From: Herbiconiux flava
Lineage (GTDB): Bacteria > Actinomycetota > Actinomycetes > Actinomycetales > Microbacteriaceae
Assembly: GCF_013409865.1 (NCBI RefSeq)
Contig: NZ_JACCBM010000001.1
Span: 62,001 to 126,000 of the forward strand
Reading direction: 5' to 3'
DNA length: 64,000 nt
Shown: in pieces, positions 17,190-25,279 of the stretch
Position numbering within the stretch: position 1 is the first letter of the stretch
Layout of the letters: each line of letters opens with the position of its first letter
Made by a program: the position numbers and the translations under genes
The notes under the pieces: generated by a model
Databases searched by the model: none
Told to the model about the DNA's origin: nothing
Seen by the model: only the letters and a program-made list of their open reading frames with translations

Positions 17190-18317
17190 GTGACAGGATC
17201 CCGGCTCGTGCTCGATGCGATCGGCGTATCCGTAGGTGTCACTCTCGATAGCTCGCTGACGTCTCGCGAACATCAGGCGCTCTGCGAGATCTGGAGCGGA
17301 GCGGTTCGTGAGGGGTCGGCTGACGTCGAGATATCGGCCGGGGTCGTCAGAGAGTCCGGCGGTGCAGGCCCGCTTCCTGACGTCTTCGCGAGTGATTTCC
17401 GAGACCTGGCCTCGAAGCTGTCCAGCCGCGTGACGCTCGCCGCGATCGAATCGCAGCGAGGCCGACTGCTGATGTTGCACGCCTGCGGCGTCGCATCCCC
17501 CGACGGCGCCGTGGTCGCCTTCGTCGGCCCGTCGGGACGCGGAAAGACAACGCTTGCCTCTTCAGTCGCCCGGGCCTGGTCCTACATCTCTGACGAGACG
17601 GTCGGGATAGCCGCAGCGGGTGTCGTGCATCCATATCGCAAGCCGCTCTCGGTCATCGTCGCCGACAGCGACACCAAGTCGCAGGTGTCCCCCGACGACC
17701 TCGGCCTGCTGCCGCTGCCGGACGCGATGCTCGAGATCGGTGCGATCGTCCTGCTGAATCGACAGCCTGACGGTCCTGATGAGCCACGGCTCTCGCCGGT
17801 GCGATTGGTGGATGCTCTCGTCGAGCTGATCCCGGAGATGAGCTACCTCCCGCTCCTGGAACGTCCCCTGCAGACGATTGCGACGATCGTCGATCGTGTC
17901 GGTGGCGTACAGCGGTTGAACTACCGGGAGGCGGGGACCGTCCCGCCACTCCTGGCGTCTTTGATCGTGGAGGACCACGCCGACGAGTCCGCATCCGACT
18001 GGGCGGTGATTCCGTTTCACAGCTTGGAGCAGCCCGATGATCGGCGCGGTGCGGTCGGCGCCGTCTATCGGCGGCGGGTTCCGCTGGATGCAATAGCCTC
18101 CGACGGCGCATACGTGCTGTTGCACGACAACCAGGTCAGGGTCATCGACGGCATCGGTCCGTTCATCTGGGACGCGCTCGCCACCGGTCGTTCGCTCCCC
18201 TCGCTCGTCGACTACGTGGTCGAGCACGTCGGGAGCCCCGCCAGCGGGGACGCCACCGAACTGGTGAGCGCCGCCGTGGGGCAGCTCCTCGAGGCCGAGG
18301 TCCTCCTCAAGGAGTGA
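17190..18317 (+). CDS. HprK-like P-loop kinase fused to a C-terminal PqqD-like domain
   Basis: A 375-residue protein. Residues 90-270 resemble the HPr kinase/phosphorylase fold: LLMLHACGVAS then Walker A GPSGRGKTTLASSVA at about 113-127 and ISDETVGI. Residues about 290-375 resemble PqqD: DGAYVLLHDNQVRVIDGIGP followed by FIWDALATG and a helical end VGQLLEAEVLLKE. HprK-like proteins and PqqD domains are both known from RiPP maturation loci, but no precursor or other maturase is seen here. The neighbours are the BY-kinase (divergent) and a Tat-exported small protein (convergent), so a role in phosphorylating a cell-surface precursor is possible. GTG 17190 is chosen from the leaderless -10; a much longer open frame upstream is antisense to the BY-kinase. 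Confidence 0.72.
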   Translation: MTGSRLVLDAIGVSVGVTLDSSLTSREHQALCEIWSGAVREGSADVEISAGVVRESGGAGPLPDVFASDFRDLASKLSSRVTLAAIESQRGRLLMLHACGVASPDGAVVAFVGPSGRGKTTLASSVARAWSYISDETVGIAAAGVVHPYRKPLSVIVADSDTKSQVSPDDLGLLPLPDAMLEIGAIVLLNRQPDGPDEPRLSPVRLVDALVELIPEMSYLPLLERPLQTIATIVDRVGGVQRLNYREAGTVPPLLASLIVEDHADESASDWAVIPFHSLEQPDDRRGAVGAVYRRRVPLDAIASDGAYVLLHDNQVRVIDGIGPFIWDALATGRSLPSLVDYVVEHVGSPASGDATELVSAAVGQLLEAEVLLKE

Positions 18318-18356
18318 GGCCCGGTGCCGGTCCGGATAGTCGGACAGCACCGGGCC
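18318..18356. terminator. Bidirectional hairpin between convergent genes
   Basis: GGCCCGGTGC (18318-18327) pairs perfectly with GCACCGGGCC (18347-18356) around a 19 nt loop. It starts immediately after the HprK/PqqD stop and ends 6 bp before the stop of the convergent Tat-exported gene. There is no T-tract. Confidence 0.7.
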
Positions 18357-18362
18357 GTCGAA

Positions 18363-18917
18363 TCAGCTGAAAGTCAGGCCGAGCGCCGAGACGTCATCAC
18401 TGTCGGAGGAGATCGAGATGGCGATGATCGGCTTAGCGCTGCCAACGGGGGCGCTCCACGTGACGCCAGGCATGGAGACGCTCTGACCGTTGCTGATCGG
18501 AGCATGGCTGAACCCGAAGACCGTGCCGTCGGGAGAAGCTGAGACGAGCGTCCAACCAGCCGCCTGATAGACGGCCGGAATGTCCGTCGACGTTGTCCAG
18601 CCGGCCCGTGTGCTGCTGACGACCAGGGTGAGGTTGCCGGAGTCCACGCCTGAAACGCCGGCGCTGTCGAAGTTCAACGAACCGCCGGAGTACGTAGCGG
18701 TTCGTGCAGTGGAACTCGTGCCGGTCGCGTTGATAGCTCCCGAGACGTAAGCGGTGGGGCTCTCGACGGGATCACTGGCCGCGGCGAGTGGAGTGGCGAC
18801 CGCTAGCGCGATGACCGGTGCGGCCCAGGCCGCCGCGGTCGTGACCTGACGGCGGGTCAGGCCACGGTGGTCACCGGTGAACGTGGTGTCGGAATCGTGC
18901 GGAGGTGTGACGGTCAT
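18363..18917 (-). CDS. Tat-exported small secreted protein
   Basis: A 184-residue protein with a twin-arginine signal: LTRRQVTTAAAWAAP then VIALAVATPLAAAS ending at an Ala-x-Ala-type cleavage site. The mature part is Ser/Thr/Gly-rich beta structure (SGGSLNFDSAGVSGVDSGN; TRAGWTTSTDIPAVYQAAGW) without a recognised domain. The same signal design recurs at 22080, 41615 and in the fragment at 29876. ATG 18917 has GGGGA at six nt. It lies next to the signal peptidase and tatAC genes, which could process and export it. Function unknown. Confidence 0.78.
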   Translation of the reverse strand: MTVTPPHDSDTTFTGDHRGLTRRQVTTAAAWAAPVIALAVATPLAAASDPVESPTAYVSGAINATGTSSTARTATYSGGSLNFDSAGVSGVDSGNLTLVVSSTRAGWTTSTDIPAVYQAAGWTLVSASPDGTVFGFSHAPISNGQSVSMPGVTWSAPVGSAKPIIAISISSDSDDVSALGLTFS

Positions 18918-19092
18918 AAAGGTCCCCAAGATCGAAGTTCGTCGAAGCGCGCGTGCAGGGGAGCCCACACGCGCGTGTCGAAGCTAACGACGGCGACGAG
19001 TTCGATCAGCTGAGCGCCACAATATTCACCCGCCGATTCACCCTTCGGCGCACGGAAGCGGAAGAACGCGCTGGAAGAGCCGTCGGTTCTAT

Positions 19093-19098
19093 TAGCGT
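19093..19098 (+). promoter_or_regulatory. -10 hexamer TAGCGT, near-leaderless start at 19106
   Basis: TAGCGT ends seven nt before GTG 19106, and no ribosome binding site precedes that codon. GTG 19097 inside the hexamer is in frame but would then lie upstream of the transcript start. Confidence 0.5.
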
Positions 19099-19105
19099 GA
19101 GCACT

Positions 19106-19831
19106 GTGACCGAGCAGACGGACCCTCTCTCTGTATCTCGCGGACGATCATCCCTGTCGCGCCGACTTGCGCGGAATCCGCTGGTGAATCTGGTGGCGGC
19201 GTTCGTGGTGCTCGCTCTCGTGCAGACATTCCTGGTGCGCCTGTACTCGGTGCCGTCGGGTTCGATGGAATCGACGCTGGACATCGGAGACCGCATCCTG
19301 GTCAATCGGCTCGCCTACCTAGGGGATGGTCCCGCAGACGGCGACGTCATCGTGTTCAACGCCTCGACCGCCTGGGAACCTGCGCCAGCGGCGGAGACGA
19401 ACCCTCTGAAGGTCGCAGCCAAGTGGGTCGGCGGGCTAGTGGGCATCGGGCCGACCAATGACCATGTGCTAGTGAAGCGGGTGATCGCCGGGCCCGGCGA
19501 AACGGTGTCCTGCTGCGACGCGGAGGGACGCATCACCGTCGACGGCACGATGGTCGACGAGCCGTACATTCTCGAGGACCTGCCGTTCGAGACCGGAATA
19601 CTGGACTGCTCGACTGTTCCCGCGTCCCTGCGCTGCTTCACCCCGTTCACCGTGCCGGACGATCAGTACTTCGTGCTGGGCGATCACCGCTCGGCGTCGA
19701 GCGACTCGATAGCGCAGTGCCGGGGAGCGCCGACGACGACGACCTGCGTCCGTCTCGTCGATCGATCCGGCGTCGTCGGTCACGTCTTCAGCATCGTCTT
19801 TCCGTTCACGCGGCTCGGAGCGGTCTCATGA
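19106..19831 (+). CDS. lepB: Signal peptidase I
   Basis: A membrane-bound type I signal peptidase of 241 residues that cleaves Sec and Tat leaders. One N-terminal helix (NLVAAFVVLALVQTFLV) is followed by box B YSVPSGSMESTL with the catalytic Ser, then RILVNRL, box D HVLVKRVIAGPGE with the catalytic Lys, and box E YFVLGDHRSASSDS. Two Cys pairs (SCC and the DCS/LRCF stretch) lie in the extracytoplasmic insertion. The start is set by the TAGCGT -10; alternative GTG 19097. It stands directly upstream of tatA (44 bp), a sensible functional grouping. Confidence 0.93.
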   Translation: MTEQTDPLSVSRGRSSLSRRLARNPLVNLVAAFVVLALVQTFLVRLYSVPSGSMESTLDIGDRILVNRLAYLGDGPADGDVIVFNASTAWEPAPAAETNPLKVAAKWVGGLVGIGPTNDHVLVKRVIAGPGETVSCCDAEGRITVDGTMVDEPYILEDLPFETGILDCSTVPASLRCFTPFTVPDDQYFVLGDHRSASSDSIAQCRGAPTTTTCVRLVDRSGVVGHVFSIVFPFTRLGAVS

Positions 19832-19875
19832 CCGGGCCGGTTACACTCGAGCAAAACCACTAGGGGGCTTCACTC

Positions 19876-20196
19876 ATGCTCGGAAATCTCAACGGCTGGC
19901 ACCTGATCATCGTTCTCGTGGTCGTCCTGCTGCTGTTCGGCGCGACCCGGCTGCCCGCACTCTCGAAGGGGCTGGCCCAGTCGCTGCGCATCTTCAAGCA
20001 GGAGACCAAGGGCCTTCGCGACGATGGCAAGCCGGTCGATGCAGTCGACACCGCGCCGCCTGCAACCACCGCGCCGCCCGCAGCCACCGCGCCTGCCACC
20101 ACGACGACGGATGTCGCGCCCCCGCTGGAGACGCCGCGCGTGACGCCGGTTCACTCCGACGCTGTGCGCAGCGAGCCAGACTCCGGCAAGAACTGA
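19876..20196 (+). CDS. tatA: Sec-independent translocase subunit TatA
   Basis: A 106-residue TatA-family protein: a short N-terminal membrane helix (WHLIIVLVVVLLLFGATRLP) with the FGATRLP hinge, an amphipathic helix (ALSKGLAQSLRIFKQETK) and a Thr/Pro/Ala-rich acidic tail of about 60 residues. TatA oligomers form the size-adaptable element of the Tat translocon. AGGGGG lies upstream of ATG 19876, and TACACT near 19847 could be its -10. tatC follows after two bases. The TatB function is probably covered elsewhere or by TatA itself. Confidence 0.95.
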   Translation: MLGNLNGWHLIIVLVVVLLLFGATRLPALSKGLAQSLRIFKQETKGLRDDGKPVDAVDTAPPATTAPPAATAPATTTTDVAPPLETPRVTPVHSDAVRSEPDSGKN

Positions 20197-20198
20197 CG

Positions 20199-21056
20199 AT
20201 GGTCGCCATCGGAGCGCGGAGCTCGCGCTCGGGCGATGAGCGCGCACCGCGGACGCCTCGCACCCCACGGTCGAAGCGGCCCGCAGACGGGCGCATGTCG
20301 CTCGGCGCCCACCTGATCGAGCTGCGCAAGCGGCTCTTCCTCGCGGCGCTCGGCATCGTGGTCGGCATGGTCGTCGGCTGGATTCTGTCCGATGCCGTGC
20401 TGCAGGCGCTCACCGTCCCGATCCAGGAGCTCTCCGATGCCCAGGGGCGCACGGCGTCGCTGAACTTCACCGACATCTCGTCGGCCTTCGATCTGCGCAT
20501 CCAGATCGCGTTCACCGTGGGCGTCGTCATCTCCTCGCCCGTCTGGCTCTACCAGATCTGGGCCTTCGCGGTTCCCGGTATGAAGCGCCGAGAGAAGCAG
20601 TACGCGGTCGGCTTCGTGCTCTCAGCCGTCCCGCTGTTCCTGGCTGGCTGTGCTGCCGGCTGGTTCGTGATGCCGCACATGGTCGTGCTGCTCACCGGCT
20701 TCGCGCCGCAGGACACCACGGCTCTCATCTCGGCCCGCACGTACTACGACTTCGTGCTGAAGCTGGTTCTCGCCATCGGCATCGCGTTCGTTCTCCCGGT
20801 CTTCCTGGTTTTGCTGAACTTCGCTGGGGTCCTCACGGCCAAGGCGATCCTGAAGTCGTGGCGCGTCGCGATTCTCGTCATCACTCTCTTCACCGCGATC
20901 GCTACGCCGGCGGCCGACGTCATGTCGATGTTCCTGCTCGCCATCCCGATGGTGCTGCTGTACTTCGGGGCGGCCGGGATCGCCTTCATCCACGACCGTC
21001 GGGTCGCGAAGAGGCAACGTACCATCGACGCAGAGTTCGGTCTCGACGTCATCTGA
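20199..21056 (+). CDS. tatC: Sec-independent translocase subunit TatC
   Basis: A 285-residue TatC, the receptor for twin-arginine signals. The cytoplasmic N-terminus carries MSLGAHLIELRKRLF, the conserved HLxELRxR signal-binding motif, preceded here by about 30 extra basic residues. Six membrane helices follow, with the first periplasmic loop FTDISSAFDLRIQIAF (F-T-D-x-F-like). The ATG at 20199 or the internal ATG at MSLGAH could be the start. It is co-transcribed with tatA. Several twin-arginine substrates lie within 25 kb. Confidence 0.95.
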   Translation: MVAIGARSSRSGDERAPRTPRTPRSKRPADGRMSLGAHLIELRKRLFLAALGIVVGMVVGWILSDAVLQALTVPIQELSDAQGRTASLNFTDISSAFDLRIQIAFTVGVVISSPVWLYQIWAFAVPGMKRREKQYAVGFVLSAVPLFLAGCAAGWFVMPHMVVLLTGFAPQDTTALISARTYYDFVLKLVLAIGIAFVLPVFLVLLNFAGVLTAKAILKSWRVAILVITLFTAIATPAADVMSMFLLAIPMVLLYFGAAGIAFIHDRRVAKRQRTIDAEFGLDVI

Positions 21057-21071
21057 CGTGCCGCCGGCCGG

Positions 21072-21614
21072 CTACACGGCGTAGAAGAAGCTCTCCCCAC
21101 CCGTTACGTGAACTTCGATGCTGGTCGGAGCGTCGTCGCCGATGTCCGCGACGTGCGCCGTGACAGCCACCGTCTCCATCGGGGCAAGGTCCGCTGGTGA
21201 GTCCAGCTGAGCCACATGGCTCGTCGAGCCCGAGTCCTGCACGACGACCCGGATGTCCCGAGAAGGCGTCCCCGCATCGGTGCCGAGATAGGTGACGCCC
21301 CCGTTGATGCTGGCCGAATGGTCAGCTTCGGTCACAGCGACCGATCCGAGCGAGATCGCCCAGGCATCTCCATCTGCCGATGAGCAGAGAACGGTGACCC
21401 CGGGCACGTAGGGATTGGCCTCCGTCCCCGCTGGACCGTTGTCGGTCGTGCCCGTCCGGGGGTCGTTGACGTACGACTCCGGGGTGACCGGAGAGCACTC
21501 GGCCTCGATTCCGGTGATGGACAGCGCCGACGAAGCACCGATCAGGGCTCCAGCACCCAGCGCGAGCGCCGCGCACCCGGCCATGAGCACGCGGGTTCTT
21601 CGGTTCAAAGGCAT
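21072..21614 (-). CDS. Small secreted protein, SipW/camelysin-like signal
   Basis: A 180-residue exported protein with a Sec-type leader (RTRVLMAGCAALALGAGALIGA) followed by SSALSITGIEAEC. A short hydrophobic leader ending in SSA with a beta-rich mature part resembles actinobacterial relatives of TasA/camelysin-like proteins, but the match is weak. The body is predicted beta (VAVTEADHSASINGG; VAVTAHVADIGD), with two Cys. It ends 16 bp from the tatC stop (convergent). GGAG lies upstream of ATG 21614. Function unknown. Confidence 0.68.
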   Translation of the reverse strand: MPLNRRTRVLMAGCAALALGAGALIGASSALSITGIEAECSPVTPESYVNDPRTGTTDNGPAGTEANPYVPGVTVLCSSADGDAWAISLGSVAVTEADHSASINGGVTYLGTDAGTPSRDIRVVVQDSGSTSHVAQLDSPADLAPMETVAVTAHVADIGDDAPTSIEVHVTGGESFFYAV

Positions 21615-22079
21615 GACGAGTTCTCCGGGTCTGGCCGTCGGCGACGGTGATGCGTGGGTAGCGCATAAGGCACTAGGTCAACCGGTCGGCTGGGAAGGGG
21701 GGCTTCTCCAGGTAAGGACGTGTTCCGCCTGGCAACCGCTCTCGACAACCTACGGCGGATCCACAATCGAAGGGCTGCCGTGGCGTAACAGCCAGGAAGC
21801 GCCCAGGTAGGCGATCTCGATGAGACCGTTCGCTGTGCTCTCAGCCCGAAAACGCATTTCGGAGCCGCGCGGAGATCGGTTTGGGTGAATCTCGCGTACC
21901 CCCTGGGGCCGGCTCGACCCGCCTGTCAGGTCACCCTCAACACCACCTCCCAGGGCGCTACCGCGGGCGAAGACACCCGCATAGGTTGAGGCTTTCCGCC
22001 CGCGCCGGTGACTCGAGGCCGATTCCCTACGGCCGTGCCGTGCGCCAATAGGGGCGGTCGATCCGAAAGCAGAATGCCA
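21615..22079. other. Gene-free interval between two exported-protein genes
   Basis: About 465 bp with no supported ORF. It must hold the promoters of the divergent genes at 21614 (minus) and 22080 (plus). I could not assign a -35/-10 pair with confidence and saw no clear hairpin or repeat. Confidence 0.5.
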
Positions 22080-22529
22080 ATGAGCAAGAACGTCAGCGCG
22101 CCCGGAATCTCCCGCCGTCAGGTCCTGGCCGGGTCCGCCTGGGCCGTCCCGGTCATCGCCGTCGCAGTCGCGACGCCCCTCGCTGCGGCCAGCGAGACAC
22201 CCATCCCCAAGTACACGTTCGCCGGTATCTCGGCGACCGGCAACCCCGGCGAGACCCTGGTCGACGACGCACGGCCGGGTGCACGGGTGAGGACCGACCC
22301 CGAGGGCAACCCGGTCGCCGGGCAGGTCGTGTCGTTCGTCTACGTGTCCGGCCCGTTCACGATGAACCAGGACACCGCCACCACGGACGGGGAGGGTGCG
22401 GCACGAGTCGGCGTCACCTTCGCAGCCGACGCGCAGCCGGGCATCCTAGGTGCCATTCAGGCGTTCTGGACCGGGCCCGACGGCGTGAAGTACGACGACA
22501 CCGTGGACGTGTCGGTCAACGCGGCATAG
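22080..22529 (+). CDS. Tat-exported protein with bacterial Ig-like (Big-1) domain
   Basis: A 149-residue protein with the twin-arginine leader ISRRQVLAGSAWAVP followed by VIAVAVATPLAAAS, nearly the same as that of the gene at 18363. The mature part, with EGNPVAGQVVSFVYVSGPF and a TTDGEGAARVGVTF stretch, resembles the invasin/intimin-type Big-1 fold (PVAGxxVxF and TDxxGxAxVxxT motifs). It is probably secreted or wall-associated. ATG 22080 is preferred over the ATG two codons upstream; neither has a strong ribosome site (GAAAG). A terminator-like hairpin follows. Confidence 0.75.
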   Translation: MSKNVSAPGISRRQVLAGSAWAVPVIAVAVATPLAAASETPIPKYTFAGISATGNPGETLVDDARPGARVRTDPEGNPVAGQVVSFVYVSGPFTMNQDTATTDGEGAARVGVTFAADAQPGILGAIQAFWTGPDGVKYDDTVDVSVNAA

Positions 22530-22542
22530 TCCGTTCGCTGCA

Positions 22543-22572
22543 GCGGGCCGGTTCGACAGTGGATCGGCCCGC
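22543..22572 (+). terminator. Hairpin terminator after the Ig-like protein gene
   Basis: GCGGGCCG (22543-22550) pairs perfectly with CGGCCCGC (22565-22572) around a 14 nt loop, 14 bp after the stop codon. No T-tract. Confidence 0.6.
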
Positions 22573-22592
22573 TTCCCGCTTCCTCGGTTCGC

Positions 22593-22598
22593 TACGCT
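22593..22598 (+). promoter_or_regulatory. -10 hexamer TACGCT, leaderless start at 22605
   Basis: TACGCT ends six nt before ATG 22605 and the spacer is TCCCCC, which cannot act as a ribosome site. This indicates a leaderless transcript. Confidence 0.6.
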
Positions 22599-22604
22599 TC
22601 CCCC

Positions 22605-23102
22605 ATGACGAGCGTGGATCTCGAGGGGTGGCACGACTTCGCGGCGGCGACCGTGGGGGCCGCCGGAGCGCTCGCGGGGCTGATCATCGTCGCCGTCTCG
22701 GTGAACGTGAAGCAGATCATCGCCGGGTCGGCACTGCCCGCGCGGGCCGGGGCCACGATCGCGTCGATCGCGGTCATCCTGGTGTCGTCGATGGCGATGC
22801 TCATCCCGTCGCAGAGCGCGGAGGTGCTCGGGATCGAGCTAGTGGCGTTCGCGGCGGCCGCACTGGCGTTCCAGGTGGATGCGGCGGTGCGGATGCTCCG
22901 GAGCCACGACGGGCCGCGGCTCGCCCTCAAGATTCCGACGATCGTGCTCGGGATCGGTCAGCTCTCGGGCGTGCTCGTCGGGGGCATCCTGCTCATCGCC
23001 GGCAACCCGGACGGGCTGTTCCATGTGGCGGCCGGGTTCATCGTAATCTTCATCGTGTCGATCGTGAACGCGTGGGTGCTGATGGTCGAGATCCTGCGAT
23101 AG
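22605..23102 (+). CDS. Four-helix membrane protein, unknown function
   Basis: A 165-residue protein with a short polar N-terminus (TSVDLEGWHDFAAAT) and four hydrophobic helices (AGALAGLIIVAVSVNV, TIASIAVILVSSMAMLIP, LGIELVAFAAAALAF, GIGQLSGVLVGGILLIAG plus FIVIFIVSIVNAWVLMV). This layout is seen in uncharacterised actinobacterial membrane proteins; I cannot name a function. It ends 8 bp before the cell-wall-binding protein gene, so the two may be co-transcribed. Confidence 0.75.
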   Translation: MTSVDLEGWHDFAAATVGAAGALAGLIIVAVSVNVKQIIAGSALPARAGATIASIAVILVSSMAMLIPSQSAEVLGIELVAFAAAALAFQVDAAVRMLRSHDGPRLALKIPTIVLGIGQLSGVLVGGILLIAGNPDGLFHVAAGFIVIFIVSIVNAWVLMVEILR

Positions 23103-23110
23103 TGGCTGCC

Positions 23111-24508
23111 ATGGAGAAGACTTCGTCAGGTCGAGCTCGGAGGTGGTTCGCCGCGGCACTGGGCATGGCGGTGATGACTCCGGCCGTGGCACTCGTCGGC
23201 GCCTCACCGGCCCTCGCATCAGAAGTGGAGTCGTTGCCGACACAAGCGGCGGCGGTGGACACGGCGGCGGTGAGTGGCCGCCTGCTCTCCCCCGAGTTCC
23301 CCAGTCGGCCGGCAGCCGGCACTCACTACGTGCAGCTGTTGACACCCGGCAATTGGCAGGGTCCCACCTATTCCGGGTACGCGGATTCGACCGGCGCCTT
23401 CTCGGTCACCGGAATCCCACCCGGGCCTTACACGATGAGAATCGGCGCCAACACGGAGTCATTCAACGTCGATGCTTCGGGCGACATCACGTACTACCCG
23501 ACGACCGTCACGCTCGCCGCCGGTGACAACCTCGTGATCAATCCGCAGGTGCCCTACGAGAGCAACCCGATCCAGCCCACCATCGAACGCCTCGAGGGCT
23601 CGGACCGTTTCGAGACCGCGGTGCGCATCTCGCAGAGCGCCTATGACGGCGGGGTCCCCGTGGTCTATCTGGTGAGTGGGTCCGATTTCGCGGATGCACT
23701 GACCGCCGCTCCGGCGGCGGCGACCGATCGCGGCCCGCTGCTGCTCACCACCTCCGACTCGCTGCCCGTCACCACCCGCGACGAACTGGCTCGCCTGGCG
23801 CCGCAGAAGGTCGTGATCGTGGGAGGCCGCGCAGCGGTCGGGAACTCCGTCGAACAGCAGGTCAAGGCAGTGCTTCCCTCGACGCCCATCGATCGCCTGG
23901 CGGGCACCGACAGGTTCGCCACGTCGATGGCGATCGCGGAACGGCGCCCGGGCTTGAACTGCTCCACCGCGGCGATCGCCAGTGGCGCGTCGTTTCCGGA
24001 TGCACTGTCGGTGAGTCCGCTCGTCGGGAGCTTCCACGGGCCCCTACTGCTCGTGCCTGGATCGGCAACAGCACTCCAGCCGGAAGCCGTGTCTCTTCTT
24101 CAGCGCCTCGGATGCCAGTCGGTGCTGATCGCAGGCGGCACCAACGCCGTCTCCGGCGGTATCGAACAGTCGGTGCGCTCTGTCGTCGGAGCGGGGAGCG
24201 TGACACGGTTCGCCGGCTCCACGCGCTACGACACGTCTCGACTCATCAATGAGTGGTCGGGGCCGAGCGGCCACGCGTACTTCACGTCCGGCGAGAACTT
24301 CCCGGATGCCCTTGCCGCTGCCGCCGTGGTCGGTGCCGGACGGGCGTCGATGTACATCACGCTGCGGTCGTGCATCCCTGATCCCCTTCGCGGACTGGTG
24401 AACGCGCGCAACCCCGCTCTGATCACGCTGGTAGGGGGAACCAACGTCATCGACGACACCGTCGCCTACTCGAAATACAACCCCGGCTGCGCGGCCCTGA
24501 GCGGCTGA
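23111..24508 (+). CDS. Secreted cell wall-binding repeat 2 protein
   Basis: A 465-residue exported protein: Sec leader (RWFAAALGMAVMTPAVALVG, cleavage near ASPALA), a prealbumin-like or carboxypeptidase-regulatory-like segment (YSGYADSTGAFSVTGIPPGP), then three cell-wall-binding repeats 2 (PF04122-type). Each repeat starts R-L-x-G-x-x-R-x-x-T: IERLEGSDRFETAVRIS, IDRLAGTDRFATSMAIA and VTRFAGSTRYDTSRLI. Each contains FADALTAAP, FPDALSVSP or FPDALAAAA, and a GG-x-x-A/N-V strand. Such repeats bind the wall noncovalently. ATG 23111 follows GATAGT by seven nt, another possible near-leaderless start, or it is read from the gene before. Confidence 0.9.
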   Translation: MEKTSSGRARRWFAAALGMAVMTPAVALVGASPALASEVESLPTQAAAVDTAAVSGRLLSPEFPSRPAAGTHYVQLLTPGNWQGPTYSGYADSTGAFSVTGIPPGPYTMRIGANTESFNVDASGDITYYPTTVTLAAGDNLVINPQVPYESNPIQPTIERLEGSDRFETAVRISQSAYDGGVPVVYLVSGSDFADALTAAPAAATDRGPLLLTTSDSLPVTTRDELARLAPQKVVIVGGRAAVGNSVEQQVKAVLPSTPIDRLAGTDRFATSMAIAERRPGLNCSTAAIASGASFPDALSVSPLVGSFHGPLLLVPGSATALQPEAVSLLQRLGCQSVLIAGGTNAVSGGIEQSVRSVVGAGSVTRFAGSTRYDTSRLINEWSGPSGHAYFTSGENFPDALAAAAVVGAGRASMYITLRSCIPDPLRGLVNARNPALITLVGGTNVIDDTVAYSKYNPGCAALSG

Positions 24509-24544
24509 TACTCCTGGGCGGCCAGTTCAACCGAGGTTCACCAC

Positions 24545-25192
24545 CTAGGAGTTGTCGGCAGAAAGAACGCTGACGGCTCTCTGATAGACGGTCGCTAGCT
24601 GAGCTCGTTTGAGGACGACCGTCCCCCCGAATGCCCCGCCGTGGACTCCGGCGAAGAGAGACGGAGTTCCGTCGCGGAAGGTGAGAAGCAAACCGTCGAT
24701 CGTTCGACCGGATTCAGATCTTCGGGCCATCTCGATCGACTCGATCGAGTGAACTGGTTTAGAGAAGATTCTTCTATATGCACGCCACCCGCACCAGAAG
24801 TCGATTCCTTGGTTCGAGATGACTGCGGTGTAGTAGACCGGACGGATTTGTTCCGCCGGTAGGCCATCGAGTCGCTTTTGCGCCTCGAAGAAGGCCTTGG
24901 GGTGAGGGCGTGCCGCGAATCCGAAGACCACTGCCGAAGGGAACTCGGCAGAGAGTTGCTTGTCTCGCTGGCTGGCCATGATGAGAGGCGGGGCCGAGAA
25001 TGCGACACACACCGCCACGATGATCAGAGATACGCCCCCGACTCCGAGCGCGTTTTGGAGAGGCAGCGGCCAGCTGGCCTGGCGGGCGGCCTGGCTCACG
25101 ACCAAGACCCCGCCCAGGGCGGACGACACTGCGGTGACGTAGGTGAGGACCCATGCTCGAAGAGCTCTCGGTCTTGCGCGGAACCTGGCCAC
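24545..25192 (-). CDS. Two-helix membrane protein with PH-like cytoplasmic part
   Basis: A 215-residue protein with two N-terminal helices (VLTYVTAVSSALGGVLVVS; VGGVSLIIVAVCVAFSAPPL) and a soluble region. SNQGIDFWCGWRAYRRIFSK and LLTFRDGTPSLFAGVHGGAF recall bacterial PH-like membrane proteins, but the assignment is weak. Codon use is less GC-biased at third positions than in the island genes. GTG 25192 is preceded by CACTAT six nt upstream, a possible leaderless -10. Function unknown. Confidence 0.6.
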   Translation of the reverse strand: MARFRARPRALRAWVLTYVTAVSSALGGVLVVSQAARQASWPLPLQNALGVGGVSLIIVAVCVAFSAPPLIMASQRDKQLSAEFPSAVVFGFAARPHPKAFFEAQKRLDGLPAEQIRPVYYTAVISNQGIDFWCGWRAYRRIFSKPVHSIESIEMARRSESGRTIDGLLLTFRDGTPSLFAGVHGGAFGGTVVLKRAQLATVYQRAVSVLSADNS

Positions 25193-25279
25193 GTCTTAAT
25201 AGTGACGCATGGCGTCACGGGCTCAGTCCAAGCGGCGGGCCACATGACAAAGCACGCACGCCGGACCACGTTCGGCGCC

